From: Pedobacter antarcticus
GTDB taxonomy: Bacteria > Bacteroidota > Bacteroidia > Sphingobacteriales > Sphingobacteriaceae
DNA: 64,000 nucleotides
NCBI RefSeq assembly: GCF_900112985.1
Contig: NZ_FONS01000003.1
Location: 124,001-188,000, forward strand
Direction of reading: 5' to 3'
The translations under genes and the position numbers were made by a program. Below are positions 35,271 to 44,091 of the stretch, in pieces. Numbering within the stretch: position 1 is the first letter of the stretch; the number at the start of each line of letters is the position of its first letter. Under the pieces are notes generated by a model that made no database searches, had not been told where the DNA came from, and worked only from the letters and a program-made list of their open reading frames with translations.

Positions 35271-36668
35271 TTAAAAGGCTTCGGCTCTTATGGCCTCAAT
35301 CTCGTCCGTCGTCATAGCAAGGTGTTTACCCAGCATCTCATGACCGTTAGGGGTAATTAAAAAGTCGTCTTCAATCCGAATTCCCGAGAAATCCCGGAAT
35401 GCCTCTAGCTTATCGTAATTGATATAGTCACCAAACTGTTTTGAAGCGCCCCATTGATCTATCAATTCTGGGATAAAATAAAGGCCCGGTTCCACGGTAA
35501 CTACGTAACCAGATTCAAGTTTTTTACCCAGCCGTAATGACTTCAGCCCAAACTGTGTCGTATTTTTATTCAGCTTATCTGTGTAACCCACATAAATTTC
35601 TCCCAGATCCTCCATATCGTGAACATCCAGTCCCATCATGTGTCCTGTACCACATTGAAAAAACAGGGCATGGGCACCCAGAGCAACAGCATCATCAATA
35701 TTGCCTTTCATTAAACCCATATCTTTTAACCCATATGCCAGGGTTTTACAAGCCTTAAGATGAACATCGAGATAAAGCACTCCATTACTCAAGAGCTTAA
35801 CGGCTTGGTTGTAGGCTTCCAACACGATATCGTATACCTCTTTTTGGTTAGTGGTAAATTTCTTACTGACTGGAAATGTACGGGTCAGGTCACCTGCATA
35901 ACCCAAAGCAGTCTCCACACCAGAATCATTGAGTACCAATTGGCCTTCCTTTAAAGTATTTCCATAATAATGGTTATGTAAAATCTGCCCCCTGGTGGTA
36001 ACAATAGCAGGATAAGCCAGCTGGCCACCACTAGCCACAGCGGCCTGTTGTATGGATGCTACAAGGTCTCTTTCTGTCTGCCCGGGTTTAGCAGTCTGCA
36101 TGATCAAATGGTGGATATCAGCGGAGATAGACGCTGCCTGATTAATCTCATGTATTTCTTCGGCAGATTTTATGGACCGCTGTGCGATAACAGCTTTAGT
36201 AAATGTTATGCTGGCGGATCCGGGTAGTTCGTCTATCGCTAAGCCGAGCGCCTGAGATAAACGTATTTTGTTCTCGCTTCGGTAAGGTGGCAAAAAATGT
36301 ATCTGCCTGCCTTTCGCCCGAGCTCGTCCAAGATAATTTTCTAACTCGGATGAGGCCTGCAGGAAATCCAGTCCAACGGATGCACATTTCTCCTTCAGGG
36401 TTTCCTGTCTTCCCATCCATACGATATCATCCAGACTCATTTCATCGCCAAAAACAATTGCTTTTTGCTCATCCAGATCAATCAGCGCCGCTAAATGAGG
36501 TTCATTGAGTGCAAAATAGTAGAGAAAAGTACTGTCTTGCCTGAAATGATAGGTATTGTCTTTAAAATTGATAGGGCTTTCTTCATTCCCCATGAAAAGT
36601 AAAATGCCGGAACGTAAGGTCAATGCCAACTCATTGCGCCTGTTATTATAAACTTCTTTAGCAAACAT
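35271..36668 (-). CDS. Xaa-Pro aminopeptidase (M24B, aminopeptidase P family)
   Basis: Dinuclear-metal peptidase that frees an N-terminal residue before proline. All five pita-bread metal ligands are visible: Asp248 (LNDSG), Asp260 (GDLTRTFP), His343 (GTGHMMGLDVHD), Glu393 (TVEPGLY) and Glu433 (GIRIEDDF). An N-terminal creatinase-like domain (about 1-165) precedes the catalytic domain. No signal peptide is present, so it is cytoplasmic, unlike the other peptidases of the locus. It would complete hydrolysis of imported X-Pro or X-Hyp peptides. It lies 3 bp after the DUF5695 gene and 12 bp before the M1 gene. Confidence 0.94.
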   Translation of the reverse strand: MFAKEVYNNRRNELALTLRSGILLFMGNEESPINFKDNTYHFRQDSTFLYYFALNEPHLAALIDLDEQKAIVFGDEMSLDDIVWMGRQETLKEKCASVGLDFLQASSELENYLGRARAKGRQIHFLPPYRSENKIRLSQALGLAIDELPGSASITFTKAVIAQRSIKSAEEIHEINQAASISADIHHLIMQTAKPGQTERDLVASIQQAAVASGGQLAYPAIVTTRGQILHNHYYGNTLKEGQLVLNDSGVETALGYAGDLTRTFPVSKKFTTNQKEVYDIVLEAYNQAVKLLSNGVLYLDVHLKACKTLAYGLKDMGLMKGNIDDAVALGAHALFFQCGTGHMMGLDVHDMEDLGEIYVGYTDKLNKNTTQFGLKSLRLGKKLESGYVVTVEPGLYFIPELIDQWGASKQFGDYINYDKLEAFRDFSGIRIEDDFLITPNGHEMLGKHLAMTTDEIEAIRAEAF

Positions 36669-36671
36669 ATT

Positions 36672-39434
36672 CTACAGTTTATTTCTTTGAAAAACTACTT
36701 CAGTTGCCGCTTCCTGTTGTAATGGAATATGGTAACTTCCTTGCGGTGTTTTTTCTATTTTACTTATTTCATAGGCACCTTTTTCGATCTCGCCGGGCGT
36801 TTGTTCATATCTCAGCGACGCAGAAACAGTGAATGCATTACCAGGTGCTAATTTGATATGGACGTCGCCCGATAAAAGGTCATAGGATATTTCAGTGATG
36901 CTGCCTGCCTCAAGGTTGATCCATAGGCCTGCAGGGGCAATAAATACTGCGTTTTTAGCTGCAGTAACAGGTTTAACCCTGATCACGTTTTTATCTTTCT
37001 CCAGGTTTCCACCAAAACTTAACCAACCAAATTCTTTATGCTCAATTATATAAGTACCTGTGTTAACTGCATAACCGAAGAAACCAGATCCATAATCGCC
37101 AGAAATACCATCATTGCGTAAAGTCGAGGGAAAAGCATGAAACGCGGCGGGTGCAAAACCTTCCTCGGTGATATTAGCGATTGAACCCATTAACCCTGCA
37201 TATCCTGCGCGTAATAAATAAAAGTCATTTGGGTGATTTCGGTAATCGGTTAGAACCGGAATAGAATTCAATGCCGAGCCATAATGATGAATCATTCTTT
37301 CTATCCGTTGCAATTTACCGCCATAAAGGAAATCCCAGTAGCGCCTCGCATTTCCGTTATAGGCCCAGTGAGGGATCAGGGGTACATAGGCCAGGATAGC
37401 GTTCAGCGTCACCTCTGCTTTATCCTGGAAACCAAAATATGAAGACCACATATATACTTCTTCCTGACCAGTAGAATCCCATGGCATTTCACTCCCAAAA
37501 GGATAAGAAAGGGAACGCCAATGCAATGCACGCTTTTTCATCTCTGTTTCCAGATTAGTGGCTAGTTCTGTCATTCCTTCGGCCTGCAGGTCTTTTAAAA
37601 TTAGTAAAAAAACCGTGCCTTCCATTTGTCCATATTGTGCATAATGTGGCGCAAGCCGGGTCATGGCTAGAGAAGTCTCTGCAGCATGCGTTAAATAGGT
37701 CTTCCAACTATCGAAATCGACCAGCCCTTTATAATTTCTGGCCAGGCGGTACATCACCCAATGCGCAGCGGCTACATGGGGATAGTTATAAGAACGACCA
37801 ACAGAATTAGCTTCTTTAGTCGGCCATGCAGACCATGTTTTGAAATTTATATGCTGATCGTAAGTACCTTTGGGTAAAGAATCGGGCGCATAATAAAATA
37901 AGCTCTTTTTCACCCCATATTTTTCCGGTCCATTGGCATATTGGATATGCCCGAACATTGTGCTGTCGGCAAACCGTTTTAATAATGCTATTTCAGCAGC
38001 TTTAGGCGATACCAATTGCTTCATCATGGCACCAAGCCAGCTTCCGGCGCCTCCCTCATCACTCAATCCTGCAATCCAGGCACGGTTATCCTGCACCACC
38101 TGCTCCTTTTTATCATCATCATAAGTGATTACCGAGGGACTTCTTTTAAAGATAGGGTCAGGCTGGTCGAACCACTGCTTGGTTGTTAAAAAGTTGCCAT
38201 AATCAGCAATAACCTGGCTTTCCGGTTTAATAACTTTATAATGCATAGTCTGCACTAAACCGTCTTCATAGGTAACAGTTACCCTTGCCCTGCCCCATTT
38301 TTTGCCGTTAACAAGGTAGGTTTTCCAATTGTTTTTGGTGTTTTCAGCAGCTTTCAATGTTAAAGCTTCCTGCGGATAGACCGCAATCGATTTTACTGCT
38401 TTAGGATAATTGAGGAATAGCTTCGCATTCACATCCTGTGGTAATACATAACCCGGAACCGAAACTGCTACCGGGCGGTGCTGCTGCTGCAATTTGTTTT
38501 CTAGGTTTTTCACTTGACCAGCGACAACTAATTTTAAACCTACCTGACGTAGCTCTCCTGGTTTTAACACGATAGAACGTGGCGTATTCCATTGTTCTAC
38601 CCCCTGCCATTCCTGTTCGGCATAAGCTTTACTGTACACCATCCACTCATAAAAGCCTTCAAACACAATACTGCGTGGTGTTGGATCGTCAAGTAGCGGA
38701 TTATAAGCTTCGAAGGGGGTGTCACCGTCTGGAAGAACCAATAAAGATGGTGCCAGGCCGCTCAACCGGGTTACTTGCAGGTAACCAGCATCCATACCAA
38801 TATATGGATCATAAAAAACGTTCTGTGCATGTGCTTCATCCAGCGATTTACCTTCTAAAATATTATTAAAGATCAGCGGAATTCCTAACCCTCCAATCTC
38901 CACATTCTTATTACTGATATTTTTAAGTTCAAAGCGCAAAACTAGTTGTCCGTCCTTCATTTCCCAATAACGTCTTACGCGCAAAGGGATATCTGCAGCG
39001 AGAGTTGGTGCCAAATCCGAGGCAGCCAACACTTTGCCCCCGCTTTTTAAAACTTTGACAGCGGCACGTTTGGTTGCTGAAGAGTACTTGTGCCAATTCT
39101 TCCCTGGAGTCCTTAACATCAGGTTAATATCACCCAAATGATAGAGCCCGTCACTATGCCGAACCTTTAAACGTTCGGAAGGTGTAAAATCAAAATCTTT
39201 GACCGCTTTAGAAGACAGCGCAGCAGCGGTTTGCGAAGATTTAACCAGCCTCAACTGCAGATCGCCGGCATCAAAACCAAGCGTACCTTGCGCTAACCCT
39301 AAGGTGGCTGGACGGGCCGAAAGTTTTTCCCAGTATTTTTGAGCTATTGCTTGTCGAGGTGTCCCTAAAGTAAATAAGGCCAGTAGAGATAAGCCAGATA
39401 TAAATCGCAATTTGTTGTGCATCTTTATTTTCAT
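36672..39434 (-). CDS. DUF5695 family secreted protein, candidate glycoside hydrolase
   Basis: Secreted protein of 920 residues with a signal peptide ending AIAQ (about residue 32). An N-terminal beta-sandwich-rich part (about 35-400) is followed by a helical toroid-like part with glycosidase-like segments: RSYNYPHVAAAHWVMYRLARNYKG, QMEGTVFLLILKDLQAEGM and MPWDSTGQEEVYMWSSYFGF. A C-terminal beta domain follows. I recognise it as DUF5695, a family without a firmly known activity as far as I know. The acidic residues in DSTGQEEVYMW are candidate catalytic or substrate-binding groups. As first gene of the unit with two aminopeptidases, and divergent from the GH127 gene with a shared palindrome, it probably removes another sugar from the same glycoprotein. 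Confidence 0.7.
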   Translation of the reverse strand: MKIKMHNKLRFISGLSLLALFTLGTPRQAIAQKYWEKLSARPATLGLAQGTLGFDAGDLQLRLVKSSQTAAALSSKAVKDFDFTPSERLKVRHSDGLYHLGDINLMLRTPGKNWHKYSSATKRAAVKVLKSGGKVLAASDLAPTLAADIPLRVRRYWEMKDGQLVLRFELKNISNKNVEIGGLGIPLIFNNILEGKSLDEAHAQNVFYDPYIGMDAGYLQVTRLSGLAPSLLVLPDGDTPFEAYNPLLDDPTPRSIVFEGFYEWMVYSKAYAEQEWQGVEQWNTPRSIVLKPGELRQVGLKLVVAGQVKNLENKLQQQHRPVAVSVPGYVLPQDVNAKLFLNYPKAVKSIAVYPQEALTLKAAENTKNNWKTYLVNGKKWGRARVTVTYEDGLVQTMHYKVIKPESQVIADYGNFLTTKQWFDQPDPIFKRSPSVITYDDDKKEQVVQDNRAWIAGLSDEGGAGSWLGAMMKQLVSPKAAEIALLKRFADSTMFGHIQYANGPEKYGVKKSLFYYAPDSLPKGTYDQHINFKTWSAWPTKEANSVGRSYNYPHVAAAHWVMYRLARNYKGLVDFDSWKTYLTHAAETSLAMTRLAPHYAQYGQMEGTVFLLILKDLQAEGMTELATNLETEMKKRALHWRSLSYPFGSEMPWDSTGQEEVYMWSSYFGFQDKAEVTLNAILAYVPLIPHWAYNGNARRYWDFLYGGKLQRIERMIHHYGSALNSIPVLTDYRNHPNDFYLLRAGYAGLMGSIANITEEGFAPAAFHAFPSTLRNDGISGDYGSGFFGYAVNTGTYIIEHKEFGWLSFGGNLEKDKNVIRVKPVTAAKNAVFIAPAGLWINLEAGSITEISYDLLSGDVHIKLAPGNAFTVSASLRYEQTPGEIEKGAYEISKIEKTPQGSYHIPLQQEAATEVVFQRNKL

Positions 39435-39556
39435 TTAATCAAAACTATAAATTTTGCGATATGCAGAGGTCCTAAAAACCAAAGCGGACAAAATCCGGCA
39501 AGCATTGGTTTATTTAAGGCCACTAACTAATACATATCACTAATCTTTAATCGGAC

Positions 39557-39573
39557 ACCTGTTAATATCATGT
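39557..39573. promoter_or_regulatory. Candidate regulon operator, site D (between DUF5695 and GH127 genes)
   Basis: ACCTGTTAATATCATGT, 14 of 17 identical to site A. It stands in the 294-bp region between the divergent DUF5695 and GH127 genes, 123 bp and 156 bp from their start codons, so one site could serve both. No other feature is apparent in this intergenic region. Confidence 0.55.
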
Positions 39574-39728
39574 GGTTATTAGGTAAAATAGAATTAAACA
39601 AACCCAGGGATTCCGCATAGTTTTATAAAAAATTATCAATCAAAGGAGACACGAAGTCAATGTACGGGGGTGGATAATAAGATTTGGTAATTAAGAGATA
39701 TAAAGTTTGCCGATTAAAATGATTTAAT

Positions 39729-42700
39729 ATGAAAATGCACAAAAAATTCCTAACCGCAATCCTACTTTTCACTGCTTTAATTCCTATAAATACCGCCCAA
39801 GCGCAAAATGGAGACCAGATATTAGATGGGATTGGTGAAACGGGGATGATTGCGCGTTATTTGTTTGATGGAAATGTCAAAGACTGGTCCCGGAATAATT
39901 TGCATGCCAAATATCAGGGTAACGAAGCGGTTTTTATTAATGATGCTCGGTTCGGAAAAGTATTGCTGCTCTCTGGCGCTAACAACGCTTTTATTACCAT
40001 TCCCGGAGAAGCATTGGCGGATACTGAATCTATCAGTATATCTGGATGGATAAATTTACGTTCAGAACAACCTGGTCAGCGTTTTTTCGACTTTGGAAAG
40101 GATGCCAACAATCATTTTTTTGCAGCACCAGTTGGGACAACTGCTCAAGAAGGTTATCAGGTATTGTTAACAACAGAGAAAAACAATAAAAAAGGGGCTG
40201 TCTCCCCCACTATTACCAGGAATAAATGGATTCATCTTGCCGTAGTAATAGATGTTCCTTCAAAATCTATTACTACCTATGTCGATGGCAAGCCTGCAGG
40301 TGAAGCAAAGGATATTCTCCCGGATCTAAAAGAAGTGTTTGGCCAGCAGTCAGGAGAAAAAAAACTGCTTTATATCGGAAAATCACTAGTACCTGGAGAC
40401 CCTAATCTAAATGCCCTGATACATGATTTTCGTATTTATCGTGTTCCCCTGAGCAGAAAACAGATTACGGGGATTTATAATAACTCCCAGAAGGGTATAA
40501 ATGAAAGTTCGGTAAATGTAGGCAAGTCTGAAGAAGATCTTCCGCATTTTTCTAAAACTACACCACAACTTTATAATACTTATTTGATTCATGTTTCCGA
40601 TGTGGAGGTGGAAACAGAAGTGGGAAATTTGCCGCGATTACCTAGTTATCTAACGGGAACCTACAAGAATGAAATGAAAGGACCAAAAGTACGCGTTCTT
40701 TGGCCTTCTCCTATCGATAATAGTGCAGTCCTTAAGCCCGGACGCTATGCCGTTACCGGACGTATCGCAGGAACGGATTTCCAGCCAAAGGCATATATCA
40801 CAGTAAAAGGATCCGGCAAATCAAATACGCCAAATTCAACGCTGGAGGAATTTAACCTCAACCAGGTATCTTTAGCAAGCGATGATCATGGCCATGAAAC
40901 CAAGTTCATCGAAAATCGTGATAAATTTATTACAACACTAGCTAAAACCGACCCAAATTCCTTCTTATATATGTTCCGCCATGCTTTTGGTCAGAAACAA
41001 CCTGAGGGATCAAAACCTTTGGGCGTGTGGGACAGTGAGGATACCAAGTTACGAGGACATGCTACCGGGCACTATCTTACCGCAATAGCACAAGCGTATG
41101 CCGGCACAGGATACGACAAAAAACTTCAGGATAATTTTTCCAAAAAAATGGAATATATGGTGAATACCTTATATGAATTATCAAATTTATCTGGAAAGAT
41201 GAAAAAAGCAGGTGGTAGTTTTGTGTCCGACCCCTCCGCAGTACCTCATGGGCCGGGAAAATCTGGTTATGATTCTGACCTTAGTCAAGCTGGTATTCGT
41301 TCCGATTATTGGAACTGGGGAGAAGGGTTCATTAGCGCTTATCCTCCAGATCAGTTTATCATGTTAGAAAATGGTGCTCTTTACGGGGGCAAAAATAACC
41401 AGGTTTGGGCACCCTATTATACCTTGCATAAAATTCTGGCCGGCCTGTTAGATGTATATGAAGTAAGTGGCAATAAAAAAGCCCTTGAAACTGCCGCCGG
41501 CATGAGTGATTGGGTATATGCCCGCTTGAGTAAATTGCCGACGGCGACCCTTATAAAAATGTGGAATACATACATTGCAGGCGAATTTGGAGGCATGAAT
41601 GAGTCAATGGCCCGCCTGTACCGGATTACCGGTGATCAGAAGTATATGAAAACAGCCCAATTATTTGATAATATAAAAGTGTTCTTTGGCGACACAGCAC
41701 ATTCGCATGGACTGGCCAGAAATGTAGATACCTTCCGTGGGCTGCATGCTAATCAACACATACCTCAAATTGTGGGAAGTATCGAGATGTACCGTGTCTC
41801 CCACAAGCCGGAATATTATAAAGTGGCCGATAATTTCTGGTATAAGACCGTTAATGATTATATGTACAGTATTGGAGGGGTTGCAGGTGCAAGGAATCCG
41901 GCAAACGCAGAATGTTTTATTAGTCAACCTGCAACATTATATGAAAATGGATTCTCTGCAGGAGGGCAAAATGAAACATGCGCGACCTACAATATGCTAA
42001 AATTAACAAGTAGCTTGTTTCTCTTCGACCAGCGGGCAGAGTTAATGGACTATTACGAGCGTGGATTGTACAATCATATTCTGGCTTCTGTAGCAAAAGA
42101 TAGCCCCGCAAACACTTATCATGTCCCGCTCGGCCCTAGTTCTATCAAACAATTTAGCAATCCAGATATGACAGGCTTTACGTGTTGCAACGGTACAGCA
42201 ATAGAGAGTAGCACCAAGTTGCAAAATTCAATTTACTTTAAGAGTAAAGATGACCAGGCACTTTACGTGAATCTATATATACCCTCAACACTAAATTGGA
42301 CACAACGTAATATTACCATAGAACAAACAACAAATTTCCCAAAGGAAGACCATACCCGATTGACTATCAAGGGTAATGGAAAATTCGATATTAATATGCG
42401 TGTGCCGGGCTGGGCTACCAAAGGATTCTTCGTGAAGATCAACGGTAAAGAACAAAAGCTTCACGCTGAACCGGGCAGCTACGTGAAAATAAACCGTAAA
42501 TGGAAAGATGGCGATATTATAGAGTTAAAAATGCCGTTCGAATTTCATCTGGATCCAGTTATGGACCAGCAGAATATAGCTAGTTTGTTTTACGGACCCA
42601 TACTGCTGGCAGCACAAGAGCCCGAAGCTAGAAAAGAATGGCGTAAAGTAACCTTGGATGCTAAAGATATAAGCAAGTCAATTAAAGGCGATCCGCAGCA

Positions 42701-42791
42701 GTTAACATTTACGATTGGTGATGTAGTTTTTAAACCGTTTTACGAGACATACGGGCGTAATTCTGTTTACTTAGATTTCACTTTAAAATAA
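39729..42791 (+). CDS. GH127 beta-L-arabinofuranosidase homologue with LamG domain
   Basis: Secreted enzyme of 1020 residues. The signal peptide ends near AQAQ (residue 26). A LamG/concanavalin-like domain occupies about 35-255, an atrophied Ig-like domain about 285-370 (ending YAVTGRIAGTDFQPKAYITVK), and a GH127 (formerly DUF1680) catalytic toroid about 380-1010. The GH127 zinc-cysteine centre is intact: Glu749 and Cys751 in NETCATYNMLK, and Cys819-Cys820 in FTCCNGT, equivalent to Glu338, Cys340, Cys417 and Cys418 of Bifidobacterium HypBA1. HypBA1 releases beta-L-arabinose from hydroxyproline-linked arabino-oligosaccharides, which fits the hydroxyproline genes beside it. The 3' end overlaps the convergent acyltransferase gene by 25 bp. 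Confidence 0.9.
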   Translation: MKMHKKFLTAILLFTALIPINTAQAQNGDQILDGIGETGMIARYLFDGNVKDWSRNNLHAKYQGNEAVFINDARFGKVLLLSGANNAFITIPGEALADTESISISGWINLRSEQPGQRFFDFGKDANNHFFAAPVGTTAQEGYQVLLTTEKNNKKGAVSPTITRNKWIHLAVVIDVPSKSITTYVDGKPAGEAKDILPDLKEVFGQQSGEKKLLYIGKSLVPGDPNLNALIHDFRIYRVPLSRKQITGIYNNSQKGINESSVNVGKSEEDLPHFSKTTPQLYNTYLIHVSDVEVETEVGNLPRLPSYLTGTYKNEMKGPKVRVLWPSPIDNSAVLKPGRYAVTGRIAGTDFQPKAYITVKGSGKSNTPNSTLEEFNLNQVSLASDDHGHETKFIENRDKFITTLAKTDPNSFLYMFRHAFGQKQPEGSKPLGVWDSEDTKLRGHATGHYLTAIAQAYAGTGYDKKLQDNFSKKMEYMVNTLYELSNLSGKMKKAGGSFVSDPSAVPHGPGKSGYDSDLSQAGIRSDYWNWGEGFISAYPPDQFIMLENGALYGGKNNQVWAPYYTLHKILAGLLDVYEVSGNKKALETAAGMSDWVYARLSKLPTATLIKMWNTYIAGEFGGMNESMARLYRITGDQKYMKTAQLFDNIKVFFGDTAHSHGLARNVDTFRGLHANQHIPQIVGSIEMYRVSHKPEYYKVADNFWYKTVNDYMYSIGGVAGARNPANAECFISQPATLYENGFSAGGQNETCATYNMLKLTSSLFLFDQRAELMDYYERGLYNHILASVAKDSPANTYHVPLGPSSIKQFSNPDMTGFTCCNGTAIESSTKLQNSIYFKSKDDQALYVNLYIPSTLNWTQRNITIEQTTNFPKEDHTRLTIKGNGKFDINMRVPGWATKGFFVKINGKEQKLHAEPGSYVKINRKWKDGDIIELKMPFEFHLDPVMDQQNIASLFYGPILLAAQEPEARKEWRKVTLDAKDISKSIKGDPQQLTFTIGDVVFKPFYETYGRNSVYLDFTLK

Positions 42792-44005
42792 GGCATGGTG
42801 ATCTCCTTATTAGTACATCTGCGCCATCCTTCTATTTTTCCTAAAAAAAAGCTTACAGCCCAGCTTGCCCCTACCGAAATAACAAATGTAATAGTAAACT
42901 TAAGTATTACAGGCAGATCTATATAGGTTAGAACAAATTGGCACCAGACGACAAAAATATAATGGATCAGGTAAATACCGTAGGCATTATCAGAGAGCTT
43001 TTGCCACCAGGGGCTTATAGAATTAAATACTTTTCGGAACAGCACCAGAAATGCTAAACTGCTAAATACGCAAGACAATATCCATATTGACCGGTAAATT
43101 AAGAAAGCTTGTACCTCACTTAACTTTTGCTGTTTATATATAAGGGTTAATGGTGCTTCAATAGATTTCAGCAATAAATAAGTTAAAATGCATCCGGCTA
43201 CCCATAAAAACCATTTCTTAACGAAGAAGCTATTCTCCCCAAAGATCCCCTGATCAATCCCGGAAGTACCAAGAATAATCCCGATGATGAAAAAACTGAA
43301 ATACAGAAGAACCCTGGATACCTGAAAATCGAAAGGTCCAACTCCGGTCCAGGTTCCGGCCCCGGACAACATTACCATTGGAACATAGCTTAACCACGCG
43401 ACCAGATAGAAACCCAGGATAATTTTTAATGGTCTGTGTGCATGATTACCAATGCTGCGCCCAATCCTTTTCATAAGTGATTTGACCAACGGAAATAAAA
43501 TTGCAAATACCAGGTTAAATAAAAACAGAAGCCAGATAAACCACATTGGGCCTGCCGGCCAGGATTCGACAGTAAAAAAATCGATAATATAGCTGCGCAA
43601 GTTAAAATTTCCATATGCGAGATAATAAGATGGAAGGTAAGCAATGAGCATAGGCACTGTCGAGCCAAATAGAAATGGAATAAACAACCTATAAAATCTA
43701 TCAGAAATAAACGATGATTGCCCTTTTTTTTGAATACTGCTCATTAAAAAGATCCCTCCTATTAGAAACATAAGAGCCATAAAGAAAATGTCATTGAAAT
43801 CCTCAAAATAATCCATTCCCAGCCAACGTGTAATATCGACAACAGGATTAGTTGAACTGACGTACATTTCTTTGTTAAAAGTAGCAAAAGTAGTGTAGGC
43901 CAGGGAAGAGTGGTGTGCGACAACCAATAAGGTTAGAAAGCCTCGTAAATAATCCAGCCAAGGATAGCGTAGTGTATTTGAGGTGCGATTAATTGGAGAA
44001 TTCAT
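42767..44005 (-). CDS. Acyltransferase-3 family membrane protein
   Basis: Integral membrane acyltransferase (OpgC/OafA-like) with about ten predicted helices. The N-terminal RYPWLDYLRGFLTLLVVAHHSS carries the family's active-site His in helix 1 (AHH). It usually acylates surface sugars or glucans. The 412-residue length is normal and there is no extra SGNH domain. It is convergent with the GH127 gene, overlapping its last 25 bp. Its target is unknown and it is probably unrelated to the hydroxyproline locus, because no palindrome copy precedes it. Confidence 0.88.
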   Translation of the reverse strand: MNSPINRTSNTLRYPWLDYLRGFLTLLVVAHHSSLAYTTFATFNKEMYVSSTNPVVDITRWLGMDYFEDFNDIFFMALMFLIGGIFLMSSIQKKGQSSFISDRFYRLFIPFLFGSTVPMLIAYLPSYYLAYGNFNLRSYIIDFFTVESWPAGPMWFIWLLFLFNLVFAILFPLVKSLMKRIGRSIGNHAHRPLKIILGFYLVAWLSYVPMVMLSGAGTWTGVGPFDFQVSRVLLYFSFFIIGIILGTSGIDQGIFGENSFFVKKWFLWVAGCILTYLLLKSIEAPLTLIYKQQKLSEVQAFLIYRSIWILSCVFSSLAFLVLFRKVFNSISPWWQKLSDNAYGIYLIHYIFVVWCQFVLTYIDLPVILKFTITFVISVGASWAVSFFLGKIEGWRRCTNKEITMPYFKVKSK

Positions 44006-44091
44006 ATGTCAAACTTAATCAAAGCTCATCATTGCGATCGAAACTTGTTACCAGTAACTAAAGTTTGTGATGAATAGCAACCATCTAAAAA

